DNA of 64,000 bases, taken from contig CM048591.1 of assembly GCA_026413225.1 (NCBI GenBank), forward strand, positions 6,525,001 through 6,589,000, read 5' to 3'. The stretch comes from Otis tarda. Its lineage: Eukaryota; Chordata; Aves; Otidiformes; Otididae. This document shows positions 1-11,800 of this stretch, piece by piece. How positions within the stretch are numbered: position 1 is the stretch's first letter; every line of letters begins with the position of its first letter. The notes under the pieces are model-generated. The model made no database searches. It was not told the origin of the DNA and was given only the letters and a program-made list of their open reading frames with translations. The position numbers and the translations under genes were made by a program.

Positions 1-350
1 AGTTTCAGATGTGTTAGAAATATAGAAACAAACATTATCTCCTGTCAAGCTCTCTTTCAGGAAGATATGACAGCAGAAAGTGAGGAAGAAGAAACCAGCA
101 AACAGAACACACACCCCAAAAACTTTCCTAAACTTTCTTAAATAGTATAAAATCTTGAGTTCACTTCAGTGTTTTGAAAAAGTTTTTAAACTAATTGTTG
201 CTTCCTGCTGTTATCCCAAAACTTGAAAAAAATGTGATTCCATGCCCCCCTCCAAAAATATCTGAAACCTCTCTCCCTTTATGATTCACCCAAAACTTCC
301 CTCATTACAATTCTTTTTCCTTTCTTTATACAACACCTTTTATCACACGC
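1..350. other. Unique AT-rich sequence, no feature seen
   Basis: No open frame of note, no recognisable repeat and no RNA gene were seen. The sequence is ordinary AT-rich noncoding DNA. Confidence 0.6.
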
Positions 351-545
351 TGGAGGGTGATGGCTTAAAAGTCGTGCCTAAGGGTTGAATTACTTAGACT
401 CCCTTGAGCCACAGGTTCAAATTCTGGCAGGGTTGACTCAATTCTGCCTCCTTTCAAAGGAAAGAAATTGAATTCTGTGCAGGTCATTCTGTGGAAGTCT
501 TTCAGGGAAGAGCAAAATTGTAACTAATATCCAGCCTGCTTTCTG
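351..545 (+). mobile_element. Candidate tRNA-derived SINE relic
   Basis: The segment has a box B-like promoter element, GGTTCAAATTC at 414-424. About 41 bases upstream there is a degenerate box A-like stretch, TGGCTTAAAAGT at 361-372. That spacing is within the range of a tRNA-type internal RNA polymerase III promoter. The flanking DNA does not fold as a clean tRNA, and about 120 bases of non-tRNA body follow box B, as in a SINE. There is no obvious A-rich tail and no clear target duplication, so the copy is old or truncated. The family is not identified and chance matches to the two boxes remain possible. Confidence 0.4.
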
Positions 546-3142
546 GAAACATGAAAGCTTTCTATCAGAAGGAAGTTTTCCTCGGTATCTTTCACTAGTA
601 TTTCCTCTTCTGTCACTTCAGTGCTGCACCTTCACCAGTGCTGTTCACGTAACAATCACTATCTACCAGGTGTTGCATAGATCTGGTGTGGTTATACAGG
701 GCCAGATAACATACTGCTTTTAATTCCAGCCCTGATTTGTTTATCTGATTTGTTAAAGTTATAATAACACTCACAATTTCCTAAAATTTTAATGTTATTT
801 TTCTTTCAGAGCTCCAAAAGAGGAGACAAAAGTCAACCACTGAAAATCTTACCTTTATTTATAAGAAAATCAGGAAGTTTTTTCTTTCACACTTGCAAAA
901 AAAAGATTTTGAAACTGTGGAGCCTGCACACCTCAAGGGGTCAGCAATAGAATGATGAATAAGGACAGCCTCAAACCTACAATTTTAAAATTATGTGATT
1001 TTCAGCAGTCTTTCATGACTTGTAAATGCTTTAGGCTTGCAGCACTGTGGAGTGATGACAAGGATGCAATCAGTAGCAGAAGGTAGCCCAGGTTGTAAAA
1101 GGTGTTGGCATCTATAGGAAGAATAGCATCACAGAGCCAGGCAGCTTAAGAAGCAAAGTCAGTGCTTAAACTTGACTGACATTTCCCATATCTGGACTCT
1201 CTTTCCACCTGGTAGGAATACTGCTAGTTCTCAAAAGCTCAGGCAATAATTTTCCATACTGGCAGCGTGTGTCAGGCAGATATGGCATGGAAAATATCAC
1301 AAGAAATGATCATATAATTTTTGAAAACAAGCTTTGAGGAAAAAACACAAGGTTTTGCTCACTTGTAAGGGATATTCTCATAAAAGTATTTTTGGAGAAG
1401 CATTCTGATCTTTGCTTGTTAGAAATATGTAAAAATTTACAAATTATTTTCTCATTATATATGTGAAAATTTGCCTACTTTTGCTTGATTCATTGAAACA
1501 CCATTTTCAGAAGTTCAGCAAAAACATGATAAGGCTTGCAAGCCCCACTAATTGATAACTGACCTGTAAAAAATATACTTTATCTTATTACAGAATTACT
1601 ATTTTTGAGAGTACAGTTGAAACACTCATCCCTTGAAACCACTAAATGTTCTATCATGGGCTAATGGAGCTGAAGAGAATTTCCCTGGAGTCACAACCTC
1701 CAGTGACTAGTGACCAGAATTGACCTCTTCGGTAGGGTGCTGGAAAAAGAGGCTATAGCCTAGGGTGAATTCAGAGGGGTGAAGTTCAGGGATGAGGTTA
1801 AAAAAGTAAATGTAAGGGATAACTGAAAAAAAAATACTGTATATCTATGACATATATCATTTATGACAATTTTTACCTCTCTATTGGAAGAGTGGCAGGC
1901 ATCTATGCTATTTTCATACATTCTGCAGCCTAATTGAGGGATATACTTCCCAAGTGTACAAATATATCGATTTTGGAGAAAATTACCCTTTCTGATGCCT
2001 GATGTTGACTCCCAACCACCATCTTCCTGAAGGCTTCGTGCCTTTCTCCTGTTATGTCAGATTTAATATACATATGCATAGAGAAATTCTTTCATGCTTA
2101 CCAGGAAAATGGCTCCCCCACCAAGTCAGTACCGTTTTCTTAGCACCTCCTGAAGCCAACATCTGACCTCATCTTCTAGTTGATGTCTCAGGCTTGACTT
2201 ATGTACAGCAAGTCCAGGTGAGTGGGAAGGAAGAAGGTATCGCATTCAGCATTCCTCTGCCCTAAAGGTCTGCTGTGGCCCACTTGGTTGTGTGTACTTC
2301 TGCTTCATAGGACTTGGTCCTTTGTTCAACAAAAAAAGTGCTAGAGGCATAGAGGGAAAATGTGGGGATATTATTTCCCTAGATTACTTCCCTAGAAAAG
2401 ACAGCTTAATTTGTATTTTTGATTAGTAGATCTGCAATTATCGGTAGATTCTGTTTGTATGTGCCTACATGTGTTTGTGTCAGTTGTAACAACATTTTAG
2501 GTAAATACAATGACTTCAACCCATAGGCCAACATTTAAAAACGTTGTTTCTACTCTACTATGGGAGCTGTGCTCATATATTACTGTTTTTGGTACTCATT
2601 CAAATGTTTTAAACCAAACAGATGTCCTACTATTTTTTTTTTTTGTGAGCATAGGAAGTGGAGAAAATAAATAGACTGTTTAATATGATCTGATTTTATT
2701 TTAAAATACAATTAAATCAGGTGAAAAAATCCAGAATAAACACTTAAAGGATTTGATAATAATGTTCAGTACCTTTTTTTCTTCTAGAACATTCAGTGTT
2801 TTTTTCTCCAGTCTAAGCCAAGAGAAAGTTACCACCATTGGCAGTTTCATGGTTCCCAATTCAGAAGTGTGCGACTGTGGTCCAGTCATGAGGTGTGCAC
2901 ATCTCTGCACTGTGCTAGCTATCCAAAAGCACACAGACTAAAAACTAAAGACCAAAGAGTGTTTCAGTTTTGAGACATTATGTCTTGAAAACAAAATTCA
3001 GGCATATTTTCAGGGCATTTAGGAGAAGGTCTTGCACTCTGTTCCTGCTTCTGGACAGAAAACTTGAGTTTGTACAGGTGCTACAGTAACCTCTCTCATC
3101 AGTTTATCATTTACCTTACCTCTTGAGAGGCCATGAGAAGCA
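546..3142. other. Unique AT-rich stretch, nothing supported
   Basis: No known repeat or coding segment was recognised. Short overlapping open frames on both strands at 2701-2941 have no recognisable protein content and look like chance. A T-run sits near 2632-2645. Confidence 0.55.
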
Positions 3143-3199
3143 AGATATAACTTGATATAACATTAGATATAACATTAGATATAACATAAGATATAACAG
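3143..3199. repeat. 12-bp tandem repeat (AGATATAACATT-type)
   Basis: The core GATATAAC recurs five times. The central units are 12 bp long (ATTAGATATAAC) and the outer units carry small changes. It is a short minisatellite in noncoding DNA with no evident function. Confidence 0.85.
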
Positions 3200-3641
3200 T
3201 AAGTGACCCTCCCTGGCTTCCAGAAAATGTGAGGATTGCAGTTGGCTTCAAGCTAATGTTCAAAACTGATCATTGATTTTTCAGTTAGTTGTCTCATTAA
3301 TGATATCCAGCCAAAGTTAACCTACTATAATATTTTGCTCTTAAATTTTGAAATATAGAGAAAGTAGAAAGTATTCTGAAGGACAACGGAGAGCACTCTT
3401 AGGAACGGGAGAGAAAGGAGACTGCAACGTACTGGGCTACATCAGAAGACTGAAATCTTCCTAAGCATAGAGCTTCAAGTGAGTAATTGACTTACTGAGC
3501 ATTGCTTTCTTTTTCTGCTTGATTCTTAATTACAATTACAAGCCAAAATCACAACTATGCTACAATTAGCCTTTCTTTAGTTTCACATGTACTAACAATT
3601 GGTATAGGAATTGTGAGATGGAAGATCAGGAAAGGATTTAA
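3200..3641. other. Unique spacer before the LTR, nothing seen
   Basis: AT-rich noncoding sequence with no recognised repeat. Its last bases supply the left target duplication of the following LTR (AGACT, 3642-3646). Confidence 0.5.
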
Positions 3642-3828
3642 AGACTTGTCGTAGTTCAGCCCCGATTGGGACCAGACTACGCAGTCTCTCTCTCGCTCCC
3701 CCCACCCTCCGAGAGAATAGGAGGAGATGATATAAGAAAAACGGCTCAAGGTTTGAGATAAGGACGGGGAGAAATCCTTAAAGTTACTGTCACAGGCAAA
3801 ACAGACTCGACTTGGGGAAAACTATTCA

Positions 3829-3834
3829 TTTATT
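3829..3834 (-). terminator. Poly(A) signal of LTR copy 1
   Basis: AATAAA on the minus strand lies in the 3' part of the LTR, where the polyadenylation signal of an LTR is expected. The other copy has ATTAAA at the same place. Confidence 0.65.
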
Positions 3835-4029
3835 TCTAAAATTAGCAGGAGAATGAGACAGGGAACAAGATAACCTCCCCCCACCCCTCCCTCTTCCCGG
3901 GCTTAACATTATCTCTACTACCTTCCCCTCCCAAGCGGCACGGGGCGGGGAAAAAGGGAATGGGGGTCGCGGTCAATTCATCACGTGTTGTTTTATGCTG
4001 CTGTGTCATCGTCGGGGGAAGAACTCCTC

Positions 4030-4270
4030 GCAGTCCTCCTCTGCTCCAGCGTGGGGTCCCTCCCACGGGCCACAGTCCTTCGTGAAACTGCTCCGGCGTG
4101 GGTCATCTCCTCCACGGGGTGCAGTCCCTCTAGAACAGCTGTCCCAGAGGGCCCTCCACGGGCCGCAGCCTCCTTCAGGCCTCCACCTGCTCCGGCGTGG
4201 GGTCCTCCACGGGATGCAGGTGGATCTCTGCCCCTCCGTGGACCTCCATGGGCTGCAGGGGGACAACCCG
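4030..4270 (-). repeat. GC-rich imperfect tandem repeats inside the LTR
   Basis: On the minus strand the block carries about five related units built from a CTGCRNCCCGTGGAGG-like half and a CCCACGCYGGAGCAG half, some units being partial. The same block is recognisable in the copy at 48938-50016. It lies between the TATA-like box and the poly(A) signal, so it would have been transcribed. It yields long stop-free frames on both strands. Confidence 0.75.
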
Positions 4271-4599
4271 CTCCACCATGGTCTTCACCACGAGTTGCAG
4301 AGGAATCTTGGCCAGGAGCCACATTACTCCTCCCCCTCCTTCTTCACTGACCTTGGCGTCTGCAGCCATTCCTCACAACAGGCTGGCAGACGCCTCTCAG
4401 GATACTTTTTACATCTTGTTCACTTCTCATCTCCTCTCCACTTCTTGCAGCCAGGCTGGGCTGAGTTGGGCCCAGTCGGCTGCCTGGCGGGAGGCCAGAG
4501 GGTGAGGCCTCCAAGGCCCACGAGGCTCACACCTCCCCCTCTCTGCCCCCCGCTCAGCTGCTTCACATCTTCTCTTTTTTTTTTTCCTGTTTTCCCCTA

Positions 4600-4607
4600 C
4601 TTAAATA
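4600..4607 (-). promoter_or_regulatory. TATA-like box of LTR copy 1
   Basis: TATTTAAG on the minus strand is conserved at the matching place in the other family A copy (49112-49118). It is the presumed U3 promoter of the ancestral provirus. Present activity is unknown. Confidence 0.6.
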
Positions 4608-4785
4608 TGTTATCGCAGAGGCGTTATCACGGGACATTCTGCTACCAATTGGCTCGGCCTTGGCCAGCAGCGGGTCCGCCCTAGGCCTGGCCAAGTTCAC
4701 TGAACAAAGGGGAGCGACTTCTAGCAGTTTCCTACAGAAGCTACCACCTTAGGCCTCCCTTCACTAACAAAACCAGAACAAGACT

Positions 4786-5578
4786 TCATAGATTTAAGCT
4801 ACCTATGCTGTTTATATGAACTTAAATATCACTTTACTTTGTGTTTATTTAATATAAAGCATTCTATTTGTGCTTCCTGATAGTGTGGACCTAAATGGCC
4901 GTCATTGAAAGGGAAAAGTATCAGTGCTCCAGTGTTAGGAAGTTCATAAAGCTCTGTTTACATTGTCTTGTTGATATTTTCCGTAGTGCCATCCAGGTAG
5001 CAGAAAAAAAAAAAAGGAATGTGACAATATATATATATTTTTTTTTTTCTTTACAGTTAGCCACTGTAACGTCCCTCCAGCACTATAAGGAAAAACAGAT
5101 AGGATAATACTTTTTTTTTTCCAGTATCCTAATGAGAACTGAGAATGCCTGTGTTCCGTCAGCTAGTTCTTTTAACCAGCAGCTATTGCAGTATGCCTAT
5201 AAGGAAAAACTCAAATAGAGCAGAAACTCGAAGAGGGAAAAATACATAGAAAATATCTCATCACTTTCCAATTTCAAAGCAACAATTGACAGATAACTAG
5301 CTTGTAAGTGATTAGGGTTGTATTGCTTTTAACAGCAGCCACTTGTTTCCAAAAAATGAAGAATGGGTTCTTGGCTAAAACTTGGCCAAAACCATATCTA
5401 ACTAAAGTTGGATAACTCGGCTCTCTTCCTAGAAGTGCTACAGGCTTCTTGCAGGACTTCATAGTATTTCTTACACTTCCTGGGAATTATTTTCATTATA
5501 TCTGTCCACTTAAATGTCTGTCATTAGTTAATGAGAAGCTGTCCAATATACAGCAAGTAGAAAAGTAATTTTTGATAG
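4786..5578. other. Unique spacer between two LTRs
   Basis: AT-rich DNA with several A and T runs and a short (TA)n run near 5027-5039. A chance open frame at 4895-5107 crosses the A and T runs and has no recognisable content. Confidence 0.5.
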
Positions 5579-5841
5579 AACAGTGTCCTGGTTTTGGCAG
5601 GGATTGAGTTAATTCTTCTTTCAGTAGCCGGTGTGTTTTGGATTTCATGTGTGAAGAATGTTGATAAAAACACTCTGATGATACGAGTTTTTGTTAATGA
5701 GACCAAGGACACTGTCTGGGTTTCCAAGTCTTATTAAAGTCTTGTTAACGTGCAGATGCGGGAAGCTGGGAGAAAGACAGACAAAATAACTGACCCAAAC
5801 TGGCCAAAGAGACTATTCCATGCCATGAATGTCATGCTCAG

Positions 5842-5848
5842 TATATAA
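5842..5848 (+). promoter_or_regulatory. TATA box of the family B LTR
   Basis: TATATAA about 260 bases into the LTR is placed as expected for the U3 promoter. Present activity is unknown. Confidence 0.65.
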
Positions 5849-5870
5849 GTGGGGGTTGCCCTTGGGAGGG

Positions 5871-5920
5871 GGCATTCCATTCAGGCATCCATTCTGGCAT
5901 GCATCATTGGCATCCATCTT
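5871..5920 (+). repeat. GGCAT-based tandem repeat within the LTR
   Basis: Four successive 12- to 13-base units begin GGCAT (starts at 5871, 5884, 5896 and 5909). The repeat starts about 25 bases after the TATA box, in the expected R region. It may be a copy-specific expansion. Confidence 0.7.
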
Positions 5921-6259
5921 TTTTCCATCTCTCTTGCTTGCTGGCATCATTCCCTCTGCCTTGATGTCTTTCTCTCCCCGCCTTTGCTTGCTGCTTGGTG
6001 TCATTTTCCATGATCACTGCTTGGGCTGCGTTGGTCATTCGGACATCAGGTGGTGAGAAATCATACATTGTTCATTTTGTATATTTTGTATATATTAATA
6101 TCCTTACATTCTGTTATTTTTGTAGTTTTTGGTATTTAGTAAACTCTTTTTATCTCAATCTATGAGTTTTCCTTTCTTCCCAATTTCTCTCCTCTGTCCC
6201 GCTGGGTAGAGGGAGGGTGAGAAACTGGGTGGTAACTCGGGCTAAACCACCACAGACAG

Positions 6260-8303
6260 CAAAGTGATGGCAAATCTGCCACACCAATCAGGGAGTCAGA
6301 ATCCGTGGAGACAGTGGTGAGGTTTTTTTTTATGATAAAAATATTACTTTTCACCTTCTGGAATAGAGATGATCCTGGATCACTGAGGTAGTTTCGTAAC
6401 AGTAAACTGAGACATATACTCATTAGCATATGTTTGTACTTTTTAGGGTATGTTTTATACTGACCTATACTTCTGAAATGCAATGCATCTAATCGAGAGA
6501 AACCATCAAGCCATGACTTGGTTCCTATCTGTCTCTTGCATTTTCCGTGGCCCTAGAGCAGGTCACTTAATTTTCCTGAGCTTTTCTTTTCCTTCTCTGA
6601 CTTTTCTCACTGACAGAGTTCTCTGGGCCATGGTTTCTCCTTTACAGTGGCCTTTCATATTTTCTTTAGTCTTGCACTCCTCTCTAGTTTGATAGATCTG
6701 TCAATATGAAGATGTTGTACTGAATAACAGCTACAGAGATGTTAGGTTACTCTATCTTTGACAAGATTTAAAAAAAAAATTCTTAGGGGTTCCGTAGGGG
6801 AAGGATGATGGAAGGAATCATGATTTTATACACTTATTTATTCATTCTTTCATTCACTCACAGATATTACTGACTAGTTTCAGTGTATACCCTGGAGTTC
6901 CAACACATGTTCTTAACAGATGTTTTATTATCTGATCTTTTGTTATATTCATCCAAACTGCCACAACAGTCACCCTCCTTTTATCTCCTTCTACCTCAAA
7001 CTAAACAGAAAGAAAATAAACTCTTCATAATCATAGGTACTGTTGGGTTTCTCTGACTCAGAAATCACTCCCTCTGAGGGCACTTATAATGAACTCCTGT
7101 CTTTACAAAATCTGCCATATGATTATAGCGACTTGAGATGCAATGTATTCTGATTTCTAAAGGCTCAGACTTCAATTTTCAGGAAAACAGGGATTACTGT
7201 TCCAGAACAGTTATCTCTTGTCCTGCTTTCTGGCCCTAAAAAGGAGTAAGACAGGTAGCTTTAAAAGTATGTTTAAATATTTAGTTGTATGCAGTTAGTC
7301 TGCTTCATGAATCTTACTCTGATAGACTCCGTAGTTTCTCACATGTAACCCATGCATCATCCTTCAGGAGAGGAACCCTGTGATTTAGCACGATGTGGGT
7401 TATATAAAAAGTCTGTCCTCTTAATCTTCCTGTTTCTGATTCAATCTTCTCTCTACCACCGGTTTTATGTTGAGATTGTCAGTTATCTGAGCATGCACAG
7501 CACTGGAAGGTGACAGTAAGGAAACAGAGTTATTTGTAGGTGATTCAAGTTCTCCTTGAATCTCATTGGTCTTACAACAGCATCTACTTTTACACTGAAG
7601 TACCTTCATTTATTCACCTAACTTTGAAAATGTTTGCTTAAGTGATTTTTCTGTATTGACTTAGCAAGTTAATAGCAGAGGAGAAAGACAGTCCTTTGCT
7701 TTATTCATCAAAGTACCATTCCCACTTCCTGTCTCAGGCTGTCGTCAGAAAAAGTAAAGTTACTAACACTAGCTATATTTATATTTCTCTAACATAATTT
7801 TCATATTCATGTGCATTGGCTAGTACTTATTATATTGCATATAGACACCTAGAAACAATCCTAACCTAGGTACTAGCAAAGAAAATATATTTGTATCAAT
7901 ATCATCCTTGTCTTATTAAAGTTTGGAAATACCTCTGAGATATCTTTGAGCTGTTCATACCTCTTTTTACAATATTTATAAATATATTACATATAATAAT
8001 ATTTGGCATTTAGAATAATATTTACTTTGTAAAAAAAAAAAATTACTACAGCATACAAGACTTTGAGCCAAGAGACAAAAGCTATTTCTATCTGAATTGT
8101 CAAATATGAAGTAGAATCAGGAGGGTACTAAAACAACAAAGAAAAAAAAATCAGAATGTAATGAAAGTTTAAAATTGTATATGTTTATAAAAGGATTAAT
8201 AAAAGAAAATAAATTATACATTAAAATATTCAATAAAAATACATGAAAGTCTGTTAGAACATTTGTCACTGGAGAATTCTTTTTATTAACCGAAACATTT
8301 TTG
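6260..8303. other. Unique AT-rich stretch, nothing supported
   Basis: Short open frames on both strands (for example 6160-6483 minus, which starts within the LTR, and 6483-6692 plus) show no recognisable protein family. There are A/T runs near 6769-6780 and 8031-8042. No known repeat was recognised. Confidence 0.5.
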
Positions 8304-8345
8304 GCTACACATTCTTGCTTTCTAGCTACAAATTCTTGCTTTCTA
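8304..8345. repeat. 21-bp tandem duplication
   Basis: Two adjacent 21-base units, GCTACACATTCTTGCTTTCTA and its near copy, differ at one position. It is a recent local duplication in noncoding DNA. Confidence 0.9.
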
Positions 8346-8789
8346 TAGAAATTGTACAAATTGTACTTAAAAAACCCACAATACTAATTTCTCTTCTCCT
8401 AGATATCTATGGAAGAAATATAGAAACATTGCCAATATTTATTTCCCTGAAACCTTGATTTCTGTAGATCAATTTTATTTGCCATTTGGTCTACATTTTA
8501 CTTGAGCGTGTTCACAATCTCTGATAATAAAGGAGACTTATTTCTCATTAAAGGCATGAACTACAACAAATTATCACTGTAACAGATATTTCACTAGATT
8601 TGAGACCTTATATTTGTAGTGTCCATAACTCCAAGACACATAAGGTACATTATACTTTCAAAAAAAAATAGGCAAGATTACAACCTCTTTGACAAACCAA
8701 ACAAGAATCAAAGTTTCAATCTGTGGTCACTTATTTGGGGCACTTCTATTTCTGAATGTTCAGCTAAAGGCACTTAAGACAGGATAAAT
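8346..8789. other. Unique spacer, nothing seen
   Basis: AT-rich noncoding DNA with no recognised feature. Confidence 0.5.
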
Positions 8790-8853
8790 GGGGGTTGGAC
8801 TAGATGACCTTTGAAGGTCCCTTCCAACCCTAACCATTCCATGATTCTATGAA
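8790..8853 (+). mobile_element. CR1 LINE, 3' tail fragment
   Basis: The segment GGTTGGACTAGATGACCTTT through CCATGATTCTATGAA is the conserved extreme 3' end of avian CR1, ending in the ATTCTATG-type tail. Only about 64 bases remain, so the copy is very strongly 5'-truncated, as most CR1 insertions are. The same tail sequence ends the CR1 at 56305-56989. Confidence 0.9.
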
Positions 8854-11800
8854 ATTAAGAAAGAGCTGTACATCTTTTGCACAATTCTGGACAAAATCCT
8901 GCCAGCTCTTGAAATACAAAATTTGGATCAAACCAGGATAGATTAAACCAGGAGGATGGCTAAAGTGATGCTATATGATGCTAAAAGGTGATTATGCGTA
9001 TATATGCAAAATTTTGGGGCACTTATTATTTCTATTACATGAAAAGTATGTAGAATCCCACAAGTAAAGTCCTCCCAAAGAGTATACAGAGAATATTATC
9101 ATTTTGTACCTGGTGCTGCTAAGGTAAATGTTGATTTTATGTTGATATCTCTAAGCAAGCAGTGATTTCTTAGCTTTTATACAAATGTCCTTCAACAGAT
9201 AAGGTTCATTTGAGAAATGTTAAAGTTTTGTGCATTTTTAGAGCTCCCTTGACAAGTCCATAACCTAATGCAAATCTGATTGCTACCATCTTAGCTAACA
9301 CATCAGGCTGGACCCAAGATTCTCCATTAAAAGAGAAAAGTTCAAAGCACTAACATCTCTTATTCTTCAAAGATAGACTTATATGGGTTATACAATCAAC
9401 AATCTTGTATTGTTGATTAATACTCAACACACATTCTGCTTAGAGCACTAGCAGCATTTTGTTGATTTCCATAGTCACCAGATAGTGAATTGCATTCAAA
9501 TGGTAGCCTTTTAGTTTGGGATTTGTTGTGTCCTTTGAAAAAGTAGGTTTTTAGGTATGATCTATTTGAGTTATTTTATTTTTTTTTAAAGCCAACTATG
9601 GGAGTGATGGACTACTCTGTAAGGAAGAATGCAGTTGTGTTGTCGGAATGAAGTAGGTATTTATTTCCCATGCTATGATGAGAAGTCTGTTCCTCTTTTG
9701 ATACTGCCAGTAAGAGGAGAAAGAAGAGAGACAGTTTCCTACCATGCATGAGTGTGCCTTGTTGTGTGAGCATCAAAACATCCTGATTTCACTCACTGTT
9801 ATTGGATTGTTATTGCTCATAATCATTAATTCAAAAGAGGATTCACCAGAAGTGCTTAGTGGTATATATTTTTTTTCTGTGGACACAAGATGAAACTTGA
9901 AGTGTGAGTAGACAGCTAGAAACCATCAAAGAACATCTGATTCAAGATAAAGTTTCCACTATAATATTCCAGTTTTTCATATTATAATGCTGTAAGAAAG
10001 AGAGGTTGTACTAACCATCATTTCACATTTAGCTTTATACTGCTTCCTACCCTTAGCAGTCACTACATTGTGATGTATGGTGATCTCACAACTGCTGAGA
10101 GATTATTCTCTGTCATGTTACGTTACAGCAGCATTTTCCAGAGGCATTAATTCCTATTTGGACTGACATGGTAAAGCACAACTGACAAAAACTCCTGTCA
10201 TTATACACTCAAGAAGATCTCCAATACAAGCCTGAACATTTGTATTACTGCAGAAATTATTATATGGTGCTTATATTTTGGAGAATGCTTATTATATAGG
10301 ACATGCAAGATAGCTCCTCTCCTCAGTCTATACTTTCAAGAACAATTCCAATCAGCTGAACAATTACAATTTTTCCATGTCTTAGTATATTTCCTGAAGG
10401 GATTGAACCTCATTCCCCTACCCCAAACTAGACATTTGTGACAATAAAAATAACCTAGTATAGAGATAAAGATATAGCAAATTTCAGCACTGCAAGGCTG
10501 ATATGACTTGGCTTCTAATCTCATTGGTGATAGCTTAAGAGAGGAGTATGTTTATTCAGGACAAAGGAATTTTCTGACTTATCTTTCACATAATAGAAAC
10601 TGACACTGCAAGTTTTGACCCTCTCTGGGACCTCAGTTTCTGTTATAATGTAGAAGACTCCAGTACCTGTACACAGTGTTCTCAAAGGAAAACGGCAAAT
10701 AAAAACCTTTAAAAATATGAAAATAAATAAATACTGATCCTATCAGCTGTCTCTTCCTACAAAGAAAACACTGATATAGCATGACATGATAAAAAACTCC
10801 TTTAGAGCCTTTAAGTTGAATGGATTCCGGCTGTCTTGAATCAAGGTTGGCAGGGAATATGCTCTCCAAACTGTGGCAGATGGCATCTGTTTTGTTTGCT
10901 TGTTCAGGTTTGCTGTATGTTTCTGAGTGTTACACTATGTTCTGCTCTGTTCTGTTAAAAGGCTGAGTAGCAGAAGAAGGAGGGTTGCTATTTCACTTTC
11001 TGGTGGCTCCTACTATCTGGGGCTGGTGAAATTCTCTCAATGGAGAAAATATCAGACCTTCTCTGATAGCAGTGGATTATCATCTACTGCAATGTTGTTT
11101 TGAAGAGCTGAATGGAAAAAAAATAGGGAGTGAAGCACACAGCTATCAGGGATCTTGAAGCACAAGTAGAAATAAAGAAGGTTCCCAGGAAAAGAAGAAA
11201 GCAGGTAAACATGTTTCAGAAGAAGGGGAAACAAATATGAATATGGGACATACAATGTTTGGGTACAGAGTGTTAGAGTCTAGGAAGTAGTAAAAGTAGC
11301 CAGGTGGAGAGCAAGGCTGAAGAAGTGGACCTCAAAAACAACGCACTGTCAAGCTGGATTCCTCAGAAGGACTATTATTTTTTTTAATGTATTTTTATTT
11401 TAAAAAGATGCATTGCTGCAGTTACACAACATTTAAATCCTAGACTGTATTGTCACGTGACATTATGGAGACCCAAAAAGGGCCATTCAAAGAGGAACAA
11501 GATGAATTCAGGGAGGATGGAAATAAATGTGAACAATGTCTACTGAGAATTTTTTTTTTCTTACTTGAGATAAAAATTAATTACAGACCAGGGAACAGAC
11601 ACTAGGGAGTCTTGCAGCAATTTTCAGATTATGTATTGACTCAGTGCCAGGTGTCCGCTGGAGACTAAAAAGATTCCTTTAGTAAAGGATGCTAGACCAC
11701 ACAGTTTGTACTCATCATGACATCTTTCTAAAAATAATGCCTCATCACATGATTTAGATTACAAGGAAGGAGTTCAAAGAATGAGGGAACAACAGAGGGG

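Larger units (their letters stand above)
3647..4780 (-). mobile_element. Solo LTR of an ERVL-like endogenous retrovirus (family A, copy 1)
   Basis: Read on the minus strand the element begins TGTTCTGG and ends CTACGACA, giving the TG...CA termini of retroviral LTRs. It is flanked by a perfect 5-bp direct repeat, AGACT, at 3642-3646 and 4781-4785. A 5-bp duplication is typical of class III (ERVL-like) elements in birds. Minus-strand landmarks follow LTR order: a TATA-like box TATTTAAG (4600-4607), then a set of GC-rich imperfect repeats (about 4030-4270), then AATAAA (3829-3834) followed by a U5-like tail. There is no gag, pol or env sequence and no second LTR in the same orientation nearby, so this is a solo LTR left by recombination. 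A homologous copy lies inverted at 48938-50016. Many CpGs are retained here where the other copy has TG or CA. The long Pro/Gly-rich open frames over 3985-4684 arise from the GC-rich repeats and are not genes. Confidence 0.88.
5584..6254 (+). mobile_element. Solo LTR of an ERVL-like endogenous retrovirus (family B)
   Basis: The element begins TGTCCTGGTTTTGG and ends GGGCTAAACCACCACA, again TG...CA. The 5-bp flanks are AACAG (5579-5583) and GACAG (6255-6259), matching at four of five positions, as expected for an aged target duplication. A TATA box (TATATAA, 5842-5848) follows the phrase TCATGCTCAG that is common in a widespread avian LTR group. A weak poly(A) signal AGTAAA is at 6138-6143, followed by a pyrimidine-rich U5-like tail. 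No internal retroviral sequence is present. Its ends resemble those of family A, but the body differs, so it is related yet separate. It contains a small GGCAT-based tandem repeat just downstream of the TATA box. Family naming is from general knowledge of avian LTRs and needs a repeat-library match. Confidence 0.85.

Noticed and set aside
351..425. A functional tRNA gene at the box A/box B pair
   Set aside because: The sequence does not form a proper cloverleaf with an acceptor stem and anticodon arm. A SINE relic is the better reading.
3985..4684. Long Pro/Gly/Arg-rich open frames on both strands, up to 229 codons
   Set aside because: They coincide with the GC-rich internal repeats of a solo LTR, occur in several frames at once, and have counterparts in the other LTR copy. 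They are by-products of repeat composition.
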